The translations under genes and the position numbers were made by a program. 64,000 bases of DNA from Parerythrobacter aestuarii. GTDB lineage: Bacteria; Pseudomonadota; Alphaproteobacteria; Sphingomonadales; Sphingomonadaceae. A model generated the notes under the pieces. That model saw only the letters and a program-made list of their open reading frames with translations. It made no database searches and was not told where the DNA came from. Position 1 is the first letter of the stretch, and each line of letters starts with the position of its first letter. Positions 9,227 through 19,443 of the stretch are shown here, piece after piece. The DNA is taken from contig NZ_JARBWD010000001.1 of the NCBI RefSeq assembly GCF_030140925.1, positions 1,736,001 to 1,800,000 on the forward strand, given 5' to 3'.

Positions 9227-9913
9227 ATGATCAAACGCCTCATCGCCGCCACCGCTTTTGCAGCCCTGTTCTCTAGTCCGCTGGTAGCCCAGGACGCAGA
9301 AGCTACGCCTGCCGCTGCCGCAGCAAAACGCTCGCCGCTCAGCTATGCGAAGATCAACTACAACCTGAACGAAGATCGCGAGAACATTCTGTTCCTGGAT
9401 CTGTCGACGGGTGAGCGAGTGGCGATCCGCCTGATGCCGGACTGGGCCCCGAACCATGTCGAACGCATCAAGACGTTGACCCGCCAGGGGTTTTACGACG
9501 GCATTATTTTCCACCGCGTGATCGAAGGATTCATGGCCCAGACGGGGGATCCGACGGGCACCGGACAAGGCGGCTCCAGCCTTCCCGACCTTGAGGAAGA
9601 GTTCAATCCGATGCCGCATGTGCGCGGGTCTGTTTCCATGGCCCGCGCGCAATCGGAAGACAGCGCCAACAGCCAGTTCTTCCTGGTGTTTTATCCCCGC
9701 TTCAATCTCGACAAGACCTACACCAACTTCGGTCGGATCATTTCGAACATGGCTGCCGTTGATCATATTGCCCGAGGCGAGCCGCCGGCGTCCCCGACCC
9801 GCATCCTGCAAGCCTCTATCGCTGCCGATAACAAGCCTGTGCCGCAACCGGCCCCGGCCCCAGCACAGCAGGACATCTCGGTCGACGATCTCAACGCTCC
9901 GATCGGCGAGTGA
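9227..9913 (+). CDS. Secreted cyclophilin-type peptidyl-prolyl isomerase
   Basis: A 228-residue cyclophilin probably exported to the periplasm. MIKRLIAATAFAALFSSPLVAQ is a classical signal peptide, followed by the cyclophilin core with FHRVIEGFMAQTGDPTGTGQGG (catalytic Arg region) and SANSQFFLVFYPRFNLDKTYTNFGRI. An Ala/Pro-rich tail follows. The upstream ATG at 9188 would place 13 polar residues before the signal peptide, so 9227 is preferred. It sits 96 bases after coaD and 53 before queA. Confidence 0.92.
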   Translation: MIKRLIAATAFAALFSSPLVAQDAEATPAAAAAKRSPLSYAKINYNLNEDRENILFLDLSTGERVAIRLMPDWAPNHVERIKTLTRQGFYDGIIFHRVIEGFMAQTGDPTGTGQGGSSLPDLEEEFNPMPHVRGSVSMARAQSEDSANSQFFLVFYPRFNLDKTYTNFGRIISNMAAVDHIARGEPPASPTRILQASIAADNKPVPQPAPAPAQQDISVDDLNAPIGE

Positions 9914-9966
9914 TCGCTGCAGTTGAGGGGTGACGCTGGCGTTGGCGGCGGCTAACGGCGCAGGCC

Positions 9967-11010
9967 ATGCGCGTTGACCTCTTCGATTTCGAGCTTCCGC
10001 CAGAGCTCATTGCCCTGCGACCGGCAAGCCCGCGCGATGCCGCGCGCATGCTTGTGGCACAAGGGCCTGGAGGATTGGACGACTGCAGGGTTTTGGACCT
10101 GCCGGATATCCTCAAGGCCGGCGACGTGTTGGTCTTCAATGATACCAAAGTCATACCCGCCCAGCTGACCGGCAAACGTGGCGATGCAACTATCGGGGCT
10201 ACTTTGCACAAGCGGCTCGACCTCCGGCGCTGGCAGGCGTTCATCCGCAATGCGAAGCGCTTGAAGCCGGGAGACACAGTCGACTTCGGGTCCGGAGTCG
10301 AAGCACTGGCCGAAAGCAGAGGGGATGATGGCAGCTACACCTTGGTCTTCCTCGGCGAGGAACCCGTCGAAGTGCTGCTGGAGCGGGCCGGAACCATGCC
10401 GCTGCCGCCCTATATCGCGGGCAAGCGCGCCACCGACGAGCGCGACCGCGAGGATTACCAGACCCTGTTCGCAAGAGAGGAGGGTGCCGTGGCGGCTCCG
10501 ACCGCGGCGTTGCATTTCACGCCACGGCTGACCGACGCGCTCGATGCAGCCGGGATTGGTCGCGAGACACTGACCCTCCATGTCGGTGCCGGAACCTTCA
10601 TGCCGGTGAAGGTGGAAGATACCGAGGATCACCGGATGCATTCTGAATGGGGCCGGATCGAACCCGAGGTGGCAGAGCGGCTCAATGCGGTGCGTGCAGC
10701 GGGCGGACGGATAATTGCGGTCGGTACCACCAGCCTTCGTCTCCTGGAAAGTGCGACGGGCGAGGATGGCGTGGTCAAGCCATTTGCAGGTGACACCGAG
10801 ATTTTCATCACCCCCGGCTATCGCTTCCGCGCCATCGATGGCTTGATGACCAATTTCCATCTGCCCAAGTCCACGCTCATCATGCTCGTCAGCGCTCTGA
10901 TGGGACGCGAGCGAATGATGGAGGTCTATGCCCATGCCATCGCGCAGGGCTATCGCTTCTACTCCTACGGGGATTCGTCGCTGTTAATTCCCGGCGAAGC
11001 AGCTACGTAG
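9967..11010 (+). CDS. queA: S-adenosylmethionine:tRNA ribosyltransferase-isomerase
   Basis: QueA transfers and isomerises the ribosyl part of SAM onto preQ1 in tRNA, giving epoxyqueuosine in Asn, Asp, His and Tyr tRNAs. The 347 residues begin [19 protein letters not shown] and carry [21 protein letters not shown], the [21 protein letters not shown] block and [17 protein letters not shown]. The start codon fits the family exactly. tgt, which acts earlier in the same pathway, lies 2.5 kb downstream on the same strand, separated by an exporter and a barrel protein. Confidence 0.97.
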   Translation: MRVDLFDFELPPELIALRPASPRDAARMLVAQGPGGLDDCRVLDLPDILKAGDVLVFNDTKVIPAQLTGKRGDATIGATLHKRLDLRRWQAFIRNAKRLKPGDTVDFGSGVEALAESRGDDGSYTLVFLGEEPVEVLLERAGTMPLPPYIAGKRATDERDREDYQTLFAREEGAVAAPTAALHFTPRLTDALDAAGIGRETLTLHVGAGTFMPVKVEDTEDHRMHSEWGRIEPEVAERLNAVRAAGGRIIAVGTTSLRLLESATGEDGVVKPFAGDTEIFITPGYRFRAIDGLMTNFHLPKSTLIMLVSALMGRERMMEVYAHAIAQGYRFYSYGDSSLLIPGEAAT

Positions 11011-11038
11011 CTGTCTGCAACTGAATAGCGGGGCGCGT

Positions 11039-11980
11039 ATGTCGGAACCGATCCTCGAAATCGAGGGACTGTCAAAGACCTATCCTGGCGGGTTAAGGGC
11101 GCTCGAAAACGTTGACCTTACCATTCGCAAGGGTGAAATCTTTGCTCTGCTGGGACCCAACGGTGCAGGCAAGACCACCTTGATCGGGTCAGTCTGCGGC
11201 CTAGTGCGTCCGACCGGCGGCACAATCCGCGCTTTCGGCTATGACATGGCAACGCACTGGCGCAAGGCGCGCAGCCGGATCGGCTTGGTGCCGCAGGAAC
11301 TTTCGACCGACATGTTCGAACCGGTTATCCGCGCCGTCAGCTATTCGCGTGGTCTTTTCGGCCTCTCTCCTGACAAGGCACGGATCGAGGAGATATTGCG
11401 TTCGCTGAGCCTGTGGGAAAAGCGCGACGAACGCATCATGGCGCTTTCGGGCGGGATGAAGCGACGTGTGTTGATAGCAAAGGCGTTGGCACATGAGCCT
11501 GACCTGTTGTTCCTCGACGAGCCTACCGCCGGGGTCGACGTCGAGCTACGCAAGGGCATGTGGCAGATCGTCGGCGAAATGCGCAACCGCGGCGTGACCA
11601 TCATCCTTACGACGCATTACATCGAGGAAGCGGAGCTGATGGCCGACCGGGTCGGGATCATCAACGGCGGCAAGCTGCTGATGGTCGATGACAAGGATGC
11701 CATGATGGGCCGGCTCGGGCGGACCGAGGCGCATATTGCGCTTGCCGCACCGCTCGCTGCGCTGCCCGATGCGCTGTCGGACTTCCCGCTGGAACTGGAG
11801 AATGACGGCCACTCGCTATGCTATCGCGGCGGGGACGGTACCGGTAAAGGCAAGGCCGAAGTGGCCGCCGTTGCCAAGGCACTGGTGGCCGCTGGGATCG
11901 ACTTTACCGGCATCGAGACCCGTGAAAGCAGCCTAGAGGACATCTTCGTCTCGCTCCTGGGCGAGGAGGCTTCGGTATGA
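11039..11980 (+). CDS. ABC exporter ATP-binding protein (YadG-like)
   Basis: A 313-residue ATPase with Walker [10 protein letters not shown], signature LSGGMKRR and Walker [13 protein letters not shown], then a C-terminal domain of about 90 residues. [23 protein letters not shown] and [29 protein letters not shown] closely resemble E. coli YadG. It overlaps the permease by 4 bases (ATGA), so both form one exporter. Substrate is unknown. It starts 28 bases after queA and may be in the same transcript. Confidence 0.92.
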   Translation: MSEPILEIEGLSKTYPGGLRALENVDLTIRKGEIFALLGPNGAGKTTLIGSVCGLVRPTGGTIRAFGYDMATHWRKARSRIGLVPQELSTDMFEPVIRAVSYSRGLFGLSPDKARIEEILRSLSLWEKRDERIMALSGGMKRRVLIAKALAHEPDLLFLDEPTAGVDVELRKGMWQIVGEMRNRGVTIILTTHYIEEAELMADRVGIINGGKLLMVDDKDAMMGRLGRTEAHIALAAPLAALPDALSDFPLELENDGHSLCYRGGDGTGKGKAEVAAVAKALVAAGIDFTGIETRESSLEDIFVSLLGEEASV

Positions 11981-12741
11981 TCAATTTCCGTTCCACCTGG
12001 TCGATTTACGAGCGCGAGCTGTTTCGCTTCCTGCGCACGGCGTTCCAGTCGGTGCTGGCACCTGTGTTGACCACCTCGCTCTATTTCATCGTGTTCGGCG
12101 CTGCCATCGGCGGGCGCATGCCCGACCTGGGCGGGGTTGACTACGCCGCTTTCATTATCCCCGGCCTGCTGATGCTGACCTTGCTAGGCGAGACCACCAG
12201 CAATTCGAGCTTTGGCATCTATATGCCTAAATTCACGGGGACAATTTACGAACTTCTCTCAGCTCCGGTGGGCGTGGCGGAGACGCTGATCGGTTTTGTG
12301 GGAGCCGCCGCAACCAAGAGCCTGATCCTCGCCACCATCATCTTGCTGACCGCGCGCCTGTTCGTGGATTACAGCATTGCCCATCCCTTGCTTGCGATGG
12401 GCTACATCGTGCTGGTCGCCGCCGCCTTCAGCCTGTTTGGCTTTATCTTGGGCATATGGGCCGATAATTTCGAGAAGCTCGGCATTATTCCCATGCTTTT
12501 CCTGACCCCGCTGACATTCCTTGGCGGGACATTCTATTCCATCGAGATGCTGCCCAAACCGTGGGACCAGCTCGCGCTCGCCAACCCGATTGTCTACCTC
12601 GTAAGCGGGCTGCGCTGGACCTTTTACGGCAGTTCCGATGTCGATATCCGTATCTCGTTTGCGATTACCCTGGCTTTCCTTGCGATATGCGTCGGGATCA
12701 TTGCCTGGATCTTCAAGACTGGCTGGCGGCTGCGCAGCTGA
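11977..12741 (+). CDS. ABC-2 type exporter permease (YadH-like)
   Basis: A 254-residue integral membrane permease with six predicted helices. [21 protein letters not shown] at the N-terminus, [12 protein letters not shown]-type loop ([21 protein letters not shown]), [16 protein letters not shown] and the C-terminal [16 protein letters not shown] are typical of ABC-2 permeases of the YadH group. It pairs with the ATPase just upstream. The cargo cannot be told from sequence. Confidence 0.92.
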   Translation: MINFRSTWSIYERELFRFLRTAFQSVLAPVLTTSLYFIVFGAAIGGRMPDLGGVDYAAFIIPGLLMLTLLGETTSNSSFGIYMPKFTGTIYELLSAPVGVAETLIGFVGAAATKSLILATIILLTARLFVDYSIAHPLLAMGYIVLVAAAFSLFGFILGIWADNFEKLGIIPMLFLTPLTFLGGTFYSIEMLPKPWDQLALANPIVYLVSGLRWTFYGSSDVDIRISFAITLAFLAICVGIIAWIFKTGWRLRS

Positions 12742-12873
12742 CATGCCGTTCGTCGAACGCCGTTACCGTCTGATCTGATTGTCTTTTTCCTGACAACGCC
12801 GTTCATTTTCCGGCAATTGGGAATGGCCCAATTCGCTCTCGCCCGCTGAGGGCGGATTATCAGGAATCAGAAC

Positions 12874-13404
12874 ATGAATACCAAATTTCTCCCGGCAACT
12901 GCCGCAGTTGCTGCATCGCTCGCGTTCGCTACCCCCGCGTTCGCACAGGACTCCGACAGTGGCGCAGAGCCGTTCGTTGGTGCCTCCATCGGTTATCATG
13001 ACATTGGGGCCGGTATCCCCGACGATGACGGCATGATCTACGGTGCCGTAGCCGGGGTCGATGTCCCGGTCAGCAAGACGTTCTTCATCGGCGCGGAAGC
13101 AAATTACCACTTCGGCGACGGCGCGATCGACAGTGAGTATGGCGTCGCTGCCCGGGCCGGCGTCAAGCTCAAGGGTGGCACCAAGCTCTACGTTAAGGGC
13201 GGCTACCAGGAAGTCGACTTCGACCTCGCCTCCATCCTCGGCGCTCCTGTCCCGGCCGGTCTCGACGACACCGATGGCGATTATCTGGTCGGTGTCGGCG
13301 CTGATATTGCGCTCGGCGAGTCGCCCGTGAGCCTGCGCCTCAACGCGGATACCATCGCATTTGATTCGACCCGGATCACCGCAGGCGTTCTCTACAAGTT
13401 CTAA
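12874..13404 (+). CDS. Outer-membrane beta-barrel protein (opacity/OmpA-like porin fold)
   Basis: A 176-residue secreted protein with signal peptide [25 protein letters not shown]. The mature part shows alternating hydrophobic strands, Gly/Asp-rich turns and a C-terminal aromatic (ITAGVLYKF), the usual ending for outer-membrane insertion. About eight strands fit the small OmpA/opacity-type barrel. CAGGA lies about 9 bases upstream of the ATG. It is a single-gene unit by position: 132 bases follow the ABC permease and a terminator lies just after its stop. Role unknown; homologues are often annotated only as porin family. Confidence 0.8.
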   Translation: MNTKFLPATAAVAASLAFATPAFAQDSDSGAEPFVGASIGYHDIGAGIPDDDGMIYGAVAGVDVPVSKTFFIGAEANYHFGDGAIDSEYGVAARAGVKLKGGTKLYVKGGYQEVDFDLASILGAPVPAGLDDTDGDYLVGVGADIALGESPVSLRLNADTIAFDSTRITAGVLYKF

Positions 13405-13428
13405 GAGCCACCGCTCTTCGGATACCCG

Positions 13429-13462
13429 GCGGGGTCGGCCTTGCGGTCGGCCCCGTTTTGGT
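13429..13462 (+). terminator. Rho-independent terminator
   Basis: GGGGTCGGCC, loop TTGC, GGTCGGCCCC, then GTTTTGGTTTGG. The 10-bp stem (two G-U pairs in RNA) and T-rich tail lie 25 bases after the barrel-protein stop, so this should end its transcript before tgt. Confidence 0.75.
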
Positions 13463-13505
13463 TTGGCGTGACACAGCGGGCCCGCATCGCTACGCGGCGC
13501 TGGCA

Positions 13506-14639
13506 ATGAGCACGCGCTTCTCTTTCTCGATCCACGCCACCGATGGGAAGGCCCGCACCGGGCTGATCCGCATGCAGCGTGGCGATATCCGCACGCCTGC
13601 TTTCATGCCGGTGGGAACCGCGGCGACAGTCAAGGCGATGAAGCCGGAAAGTGTGCGCGCTGCGGGCGCGGATATCATCCTGGGCAATACCTATCACCTT
13701 ATGCTGAGACCGGGTGCGGAGCGGGTCGCGCGGCTAGGCGGTCTGCACAAGTTTATGAACTGGGACCGCCCCATCCTGACCGACAGTGGCGGCTACCAGG
13801 TGATGAGCCTGAGCGATCTGCGCAAGCTGAGCGAACAAGGTGTTGAGTTTCGGAGCCATATCGACGGCTCGAAGCACATGCTCACCCCGGAAAGATCGAT
13901 GGAAATCCAGCGCCTGCTGGGGTCGGACATCGTCATGGCCTTTGATGAATGCCCCCGCGCCGATCAGCCCCGCGATATGATTGCCCGGAGCATGGAGCTC
14001 TCCATGCGCTGGGCCAGGCGCAGCCGCGATGGGTTCGATGCTGGCAAGGAGCATGCCGAACGGGCTGCCTTGTTTGGCATACAACAGGGCGCGCTCGATG
14101 AAGGGCTTCGGCGGGAAAGCGCGCAGAAACTCACCGAGATCGGCTTTGACGGTTATGCCATCGGTGGCCTTGCGGTGGGCGAGGGACAGGAAGCAATGTT
14201 CGCCACGCTAGACTTCGCGCCAGGCCAGCTGCCTGACGATCGCCCGCGCTACCTGATGGGGGTGGGGAAACCCGACGATCTTGTCGGTGCGGTCGAACGC
14301 GGGGTGGACATGTTCGATTGCGTGCTGCCAAGCCGCTCGGGCCGCAACGGCCAGGCTTTCACCTGGAACGGCCCGCTCAACCTGCGCAATGCGCGCTTCG
14401 CCGAGGATCAGGAGCCTCTCGACAGCCGTTGCCAGTGCCCGACCTGCTCAACCTATAGCCGTGCCTATCTCCATCATCTCGTAAAGTCTCAGGAGATACT
14501 TGGGGCTATGCTCATGACCGACCATAACATCGGCTTCTACCAGCAATTGATGCAAGCCATGCGCGATGCCATTTCGGACGCTCGATTTGGCGCCTTTGCA
14601 GCGCAGTTCCGCCAGGAATACCTGAACCGGGAAGACTAA
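13506..14639 (+). CDS. tgt: tRNA-guanine transglycosylase (queuine tRNA-ribosyltransferase)
   Basis: Tgt swaps guanine-34 for preQ1 in GUN-anticodon tRNAs. The 377-residue protein has the [14 protein letters not shown] substrate loop, [51 protein letters not shown] and the zinc site CxCxxC followed by YLHH. ATG at 13506 ([14 protein letters not shown]) is preferred; the earlier ATG at 13458 lies inside the terminator tail and adds nonfamily residues. It works with queA at 9967. QueF and the upstream preQ1 genes are not in this window. Confidence 0.97.
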   Translation: MSTRFSFSIHATDGKARTGLIRMQRGDIRTPAFMPVGTAATVKAMKPESVRAAGADIILGNTYHLMLRPGAERVARLGGLHKFMNWDRPILTDSGGYQVMSLSDLRKLSEQGVEFRSHIDGSKHMLTPERSMEIQRLLGSDIVMAFDECPRADQPRDMIARSMELSMRWARRSRDGFDAGKEHAERAALFGIQQGALDEGLRRESAQKLTEIGFDGYAIGGLAVGEGQEAMFATLDFAPGQLPDDRPRYLMGVGKPDDLVGAVERGVDMFDCVLPSRSGRNGQAFTWNGPLNLRNARFAEDQEPLDSRCQCPTCSTYSRAYLHHLVKSQEILGAMLMTDHNIGFYQQLMQAMRDAISDARFGAFAAQFRQEYLNRED

Positions 14640-14715
14640 CCGAAGCCCCCTCTTTTCAAATCAATCCAGCCCGCTAATCTCCAAGTATCTGATTGGGGAA
14701 TACAAGGGTCTGTTC

Positions 14716-16695
14716 ATGCGTTCTTCGTTCTCGCTCGCTGCGATTGCAGCTGTACTTTCGGCTGCACCGGCGGTTGGCCAGACGCTGGCGGAAGACGCCG
14801 CCGCGTTCGGCGCGCGCCAATCGGTCGCGGAGATCTCGATCTCACCCTCTGGGGACAAGATCCTTTATATCCAGCCCGGCAACCAGTCCGATGAAACGAT
14901 CTATGTCGTTGACCTGGCAAGCGGTGGAGCCCCCAAGGGGATCATCACCATGAATGAAGCCACGGCGCGGCTTAGCTGGTGCCAATGGGCTACAGACGAG
15001 CGGATCGTGTGCGAGATTTTTGGCACGGCCGACGCGGGGGGACTGCTGCTCAGCTTTACCCGGGTGATATCGATCGCAGCAGACGGATCCGATACCGAGA
15101 TGCTCACACCAACGCAGACCTACAAGACCATGGGTGTCCTGCAGGATGGCGGCGACGTGATTGCGTTGGAGGCCAATGGTAATCCGGGTGAGGTCCTGAT
15201 GACCAAACGCTACATCAAGGAAGACAGCCGCAACACGCGCTTGTTCAACGACAAGGAAGGTCTGGGCGTCGATCGCGTCGACGTGGTCAACGGCAAGGGA
15301 CGCGCTGTGGAAGATGCTGCGTTGCGCGCAGTGTCCTACATGGCCGATGAAGAGGGGCGGGTGCGGATCATGCTGGCAGGCGACACCCGTGCCAGCGGCT
15401 ATGATGGCAGCGAATATCGCTACCTCTATCGCAAGAAGGATTCGAAGGAATGGCTGCCGCTTTCCAGCATCGATGCCTCCGGGCCGCTCGAAGTCGGTTT
15501 CCGTCCGCTTGCCATCGATAGTGCCAAGAATGTGGTCTACGGCATTGATCGCAAGGATGGCTATGACGCGCTATTTGCCTTCTCGCTCGACGGGACGGAA
15601 ACCAAGACCGAAGTCCTTTCTATCGATGGTATCGACGTAGATGGAATTGCACAGATTGGCCGGCAGCGCCGGGTCGTCGGTGCCAATTTCGCGACCGAGA
15701 AATCTTACACTCGCTATTTCGACGAGGAACTGAGCAAGCTCGCCGGCGCATTTGCCAAGGCGCTGCCTGGCGACCCTCAGATCACCATTGCTGATGCCAG
15801 CGCAGACGAGAACGAGCTTGTCCTCATCGCATCGAGCGATACCAATCCCGGAAAGGCCTACCTGTTCGAGAAAGACACACGGTCTTTGAGCGAGTTGCTC
15901 GACCTGCGCTTGCCTTTGGTAGGGCGCGAGATGGGAGCGATGAAACCCATCACCTATACCGCAGCCGACGGCACGGAAGTGCCCGGGTACCTCACCCTGC
16001 CGCCAGGCAGCGATGGGAAGAACTTGCCAACCATTGTCATGCCGCACGGCGGCCCCGGTTCCCGCGATGTTTGGGGGTTCGACTGGCTGGTGCAGTTCTT
16101 CGCGGCGCGCGGTTATGCCGTGATGCAACCCAATTTCCGCGGCTCTGCCGGTTACGGTTCCGACTGGTTCGGAAAGAATGGTTTCCAGGCATGGGATACC
16201 GCTATTGGGGATGTGAATGATGCCGGGCGCTGGCTCGTAGCTCAAGGCATTGCCGACCCTACCAAGCTGGCTGCCGTGGGATGGTCTTACGGCGGCTATG
16301 CCGCGCTCCAGTCGCAAGTTGTGGATCCGGACCTTTACAAGGCAGTGGTTGCAATTGCGCCCGTGTCCGACCTTGAACTGTTGCGTGAGGAGAACCGCAA
16401 GTACACCAGCTATAGCTACTGGGACCGCGTGATCGGTAACGGGCCCCACGTCGCGGCTGGCTCGCCGGCTCGTCATGCCGACCGGTTCAAGGCTCCGGTC
16501 CTGCTGGTCCATGGGACGTTTGACCAGAACACCAGCGTGGCACAGTCTAAGCTGATGGAGGACCGCCTCCAGAGCGCAGGCAAGAGTGTCGATTACCTCG
16601 AGTTCGATGGGCTCGATCACAACATCGTACATAGCCAGGCGCGCGGGATAATGCTCAAGAGGATCGGCGAATTCCTCGAGGGTTCGCTGCAATGA
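14716..16695 (+). CDS. Secreted S9-family prolyl-oligopeptidase-like peptidase
   Basis: A 659-residue serine peptidase. MRSSFSLAAIAAVLSAAPAVGQ is a signal peptide, then a region of beta-propeller repeats (about 30-400) and a C-terminal alpha/beta hydrolase domain. The catalytic triad reads Ser524 in GWSYGGYAA, Asp603 in HGTFDQN and His635 in DGLDHNIV; the oxyanion region PHGGPGSRD is present. This layout is S9C acylaminoacyl-peptidase/DPP-like, and the substrate is probably short peptides in the periplasm. The stop overlaps the start of a paralogue by 4 bases. Confidence 0.92.
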   Translation: MRSSFSLAAIAAVLSAAPAVGQTLAEDAAAFGARQSVAEISISPSGDKILYIQPGNQSDETIYVVDLASGGAPKGIITMNEATARLSWCQWATDERIVCEIFGTADAGGLLLSFTRVISIAADGSDTEMLTPTQTYKTMGVLQDGGDVIALEANGNPGEVLMTKRYIKEDSRNTRLFNDKEGLGVDRVDVVNGKGRAVEDAALRAVSYMADEEGRVRIMLAGDTRASGYDGSEYRYLYRKKDSKEWLPLSSIDASGPLEVGFRPLAIDSAKNVVYGIDRKDGYDALFAFSLDGTETKTEVLSIDGIDVDGIAQIGRQRRVVGANFATEKSYTRYFDEELSKLAGAFAKALPGDPQITIADASADENELVLIASSDTNPGKAYLFEKDTRSLSELLDLRLPLVGREMGAMKPITYTAADGTEVPGYLTLPPGSDGKNLPTIVMPHGGPGSRDVWGFDWLVQFFAARGYAVMQPNFRGSAGYGSDWFGKNGFQAWDTAIGDVNDAGRWLVAQGIADPTKLAAVGWSYGGYAALQSQVVDPDLYKAVVAIAPVSDLELLREENRKYTSYSYWDRVIGNGPHVAAGSPARHADRFKAPVLLVHGTFDQNTSVAQSKLMEDRLQSAGKSVDYLEFDGLDHNIVHSQARGIMLKRIGEFLEGSLQ

Positions 16696-18692
16696 GGCGA
16701 CTCGTTCGCGCGGTCCGCTGGCCCGCATCGCTTCTGGTCGCTGGCCTCACGGTCCAGTTATCGGCTGAAACGCTGCAGGAAAGTGCTGAGAAGTTTGGCG
16801 CCCGATCATCGGTGCTGGACGTCAGCCTGTCCCCGTCTGGCAACAAGGTTGCCTGGATCGCTCCTGGACCAACGAACGAAGAGGTCCTCCACGTGGTCGA
16901 TCTTGCCGGCGACGGGGCCATGCGCACAATCCTCAACAACACCGGCCCTGATGTAGACCTGACGCAATGCGACTGGGCGACCGAAACCAGGCTGGTGTGC
17001 GAAATCGAAGGTATCCTCGTCCGGACCGATGGAGTGCTTCTCGGGCTATCGCGGCTCTTCGCCGTCGATGACGATGGATCCAATGTCGAGGTGCTGAGCG
17101 AACGAACGAGCTCGCGCGCGTTTGGCACCGTGCAAGATGGTGGTACCATTGTAGCGCTGGATCTACCCGGCGAGGAAGACGGCATCCTGATGACCCGGCA
17201 ATATGTCGAAGAGGCCACGACCGGCTCTCGCTTCGGCAGTGACAAGTCGGGCTTGGGTCTCGACCGGGTGGACATATCGAACGGCCGCAAGCGTGCTGTC
17301 GAACAGCCGGACGATCGCAATGTGCGTTATGTGGCCGATCAGTTTGGGAATGTCCGCATCCGGGTCTGGCGACTGATCGATTCCTACGATGGCTACCAGA
17401 CGGGTGATATCGTCTATTTCTATCGCGATATTGGCGAGAAGACGTGGACCAGGCTCGGTGATGTCACGATTGACGGAAACCCCGGCGCGCGCTTCACGCC
17501 GGTCGCGGTCGATGCAGATCGCAACCTGGCGTATGGTTTTACGACCATCAACGGATTCGATGCCATTGCCGAGCTCCCGCTTGACGGAAGCGGGCAGGGC
17601 AAGGTGTTGATGAAGCGGGGCGATGTCGACGTCGACCGCCTGATCCGCATCGGTCGCCAGCGCCGCGTTGTCGGTGCCAGCTACGCCACGGAGAAACGGG
17701 CTATCCAGTACTTTGATCCGGCGCTGGCCGAACTCGCCAGGCAACTGGGAGAAGTCCTGCCCGGAAAACCGCTCGTCGATATCGTAAGCGCGAGTGCTGA
17801 CGAGAACATCCTGCTGCTGGTGGCATCGAGCGATACCGATCCCGGCATGGTGTACCTGTATGACCGGACAGCGCTGACGCTAGAACCTCTGTTGCCCATG
17901 CGCGATGCGCTGGTTGATCAATCGCTCGGGGCCATGCAACCGGTGAGCTTTCCCGCCGCCGATGGTACTATGATCCCCGGCTATCTTACCTTGCCGCCAG
18001 GTTCCGAAGGCAAGAACCTTCCTGCGGTCGTCCTGCCGCATGGCGGGCCCGGTGCACGTGACGAATGGGGTTTCGACTGGCTGGTCCAGTTCTTTGCGGC
18101 TCGCGGCTATGCCGTGCTTCAGCCCAACTTTCGCGGCTCTGCCGGCTACGGGGAAGACTGGTTTGGGCGCAACGGCTTCCAGGCATGGGAAACCGCCGTT
18201 GGTGATGTGAATGACGCAGGAAGATGGCTTGTGTCGCAAGGTATCGCGGACCCGTCAAAGCTGGCTATCGCTGGATGGTCCTATGGCGGCTACGCAGCGT
18301 TGCAATCACAAGTGCTTGACCCTTCACTGTACAAAGCTGTGGTAGCGATCGCGCCGGTTACCGATCTCGATTACTTGCGAGAGGAAGCGAGAGCCTATCG
18401 CAATTTCGAGCTGGTGGACGAGTTTATCGGGCGTGGCGACCATGTCGCAGCAGGCAGTCCTGCGCGCCACGCCAAGGGTTTTTCCGCGCCGGTTTTGCTG
18501 GTCCACGGCACGCTCGACCAAAATGTCGAAGTTCGTCAGTCACGCTTGATGAAGGACCGTCTGGAAGATGCGGGCAAACGCGTCGACTATGTCGAGTTCA
18601 AGGATTTGGAGCACAGCCTGAAAGATAGCAAGGCGCGTGCAAGGATGCTAAAGAGGATCGGGGAATTCCTCGAACGGAGCCTGGAAAGCTGA
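16692..18692 (+). CDS. Secreted S9-family peptidase, paralogue of the preceding gene
   Basis: A 666-residue protein collinear with its upstream neighbour. The N-terminal stretch (ESAEKFGARSSVLDVSLSPSGNKVAW), the GRQRRVVGA-YATEK segment and the hydrolase domain match block by block. The triad is Ser530 (GWSYGGYAA), Asp609 (HGTLDQN) and His641 (LEHSLKD). The N-terminus is MRRLVRAVRWPASLLVAGLTVQLSA, an acceptable though Arg-rich signal peptide. The ATGA overlap and similarity point to a tandem duplication. The propeller halves have diverged more than the hydrolase halves, which hints at different peptide preferences (inference). Confidence 0.92.
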   Translation: MRRLVRAVRWPASLLVAGLTVQLSAETLQESAEKFGARSSVLDVSLSPSGNKVAWIAPGPTNEEVLHVVDLAGDGAMRTILNNTGPDVDLTQCDWATETRLVCEIEGILVRTDGVLLGLSRLFAVDDDGSNVEVLSERTSSRAFGTVQDGGTIVALDLPGEEDGILMTRQYVEEATTGSRFGSDKSGLGLDRVDISNGRKRAVEQPDDRNVRYVADQFGNVRIRVWRLIDSYDGYQTGDIVYFYRDIGEKTWTRLGDVTIDGNPGARFTPVAVDADRNLAYGFTTINGFDAIAELPLDGSGQGKVLMKRGDVDVDRLIRIGRQRRVVGASYATEKRAIQYFDPALAELARQLGEVLPGKPLVDIVSASADENILLLVASSDTDPGMVYLYDRTALTLEPLLPMRDALVDQSLGAMQPVSFPAADGTMIPGYLTLPPGSEGKNLPAVVLPHGGPGARDEWGFDWLVQFFAARGYAVLQPNFRGSAGYGEDWFGRNGFQAWETAVGDVNDAGRWLVSQGIADPSKLAIAGWSYGGYAALQSQVLDPSLYKAVVAIAPVTDLDYLREEARAYRNFELVDEFIGRGDHVAAGSPARHAKGFSAPVLLVHGTLDQNVEVRQSRLMKDRLEDAGKRVDYVEFKDLEHSLKDSKARARMLKRIGEFLERSLES

Positions 18693-18693
18693 C

Positions 18694-19344
18694 TTAGGCG
18701 CTGGTCGAAGCTGCCTTTGACTGCTGGAGGAAACCTTCCAAGCGGGCAGCTTTTTCCTGGGGCTTGCTAGGTCCGGCTGTTCGCGCCAGCTTTTCGATCT
18801 TAGCGGTCCATTTGACCCAGTTCTTCTCGGCCGAGCCCTGTTTGACCGGGCCCAGTGGCAGTACGCGCGCAGGCTTGAAACCGCAAAAGTCGAGCACCTG
18901 CTTGCGCCAACGGCGAACGATGGAATCGCCATAGGCAAAACGCAGGAAGATCCGCGGCGTGTCCATGGTGATAATGGCATCAGCCGAACGCCCCGCCATC
19001 AGCCGGTCCCACCACGGGTCATCGCTATGATAGGCAAACGTGAAACCAGGCAGAAGCAAACGATCGAGCAACCCTTTGACGATGGCGGGTTCGGCACCCC
19101 ACCACATCGGGAAGCAAACGACGAGATGGTCACAGGCATCAAGCTCTTCAGCCAGTCGTGAGATATCGGGTTCCCAGGGCGTTCGCCTGGCGTAGCCGAA
19201 CCGCAGGTTGGGCGTGAAATCGAGGTCGCGCACCGCAATTCGTACAATGTCGGATCCAGACGGGAGCGCAGCCTCGTAGATATCAAGCAATGCAGACGTT
19301 AGCCGGCTCTCATCAGGGTGACCGTCGATCAAGACCACACGCAT
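18694..19344 (-). CDS. NAD(P)H-dependent oxidoreductase, flavodoxin-like fold
   Basis: A 216-residue protein of the NQO/MdaB-like flavodoxin-fold group. VVLIDGHPDESRLTSALLDIYEAAL is the N-terminal strand and phosphate loop, DHLVVCFPMWWGAEPAIVKGLLDRLLLPGFTFAY the FMN/substrate segment, and DAIITMDTPRIFLRF the next strand. ATG at 19344 is preferred to 19350 because AGGAG lies 6 bases upstream of it but touches the earlier codon. It converges on the second S9 gene, 1 base apart. Likely a quinone or azo reductase; substrate unknown. Confidence 0.85.
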   Translation of the reverse strand: MRVVLIDGHPDESRLTSALLDIYEAALPSGSDIVRIAVRDLDFTPNLRFGYARRTPWEPDISRLAEELDACDHLVVCFPMWWGAEPAIVKGLLDRLLLPGFTFAYHSDDPWWDRLMAGRSADAIITMDTPRIFLRFAYGDSIVRRWRKQVLDFCGFKPARVLPLGPVKQGSAEKNWVKWTAKIEKLARTAGPSKPQEKAARLEGFLQQSKAASTSA

Positions 19345-19390
19345 CGTCATCTCCTGCCTGTGCGCGCATCATGACAGCTTGTGCAACAAA

Positions 19391-19420
19391 CAAAAAGGGC
19401 GGCCGTTTCTGGCCGCCCTC
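19391..19420 (-). terminator. Rho-independent terminator of rpsD
   Basis: Read on the minus strand: GGGCGGCC, loop AGAAAC, GGCCGCCC, then TTTTTG. A perfect 8-bp GC stem followed by five T residues, 24 bases past the rpsD stop. A textbook intrinsic terminator. Confidence 0.92.
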
Positions 19421-19443
19421 TTCGTATTCGCAATGGTCAAACG

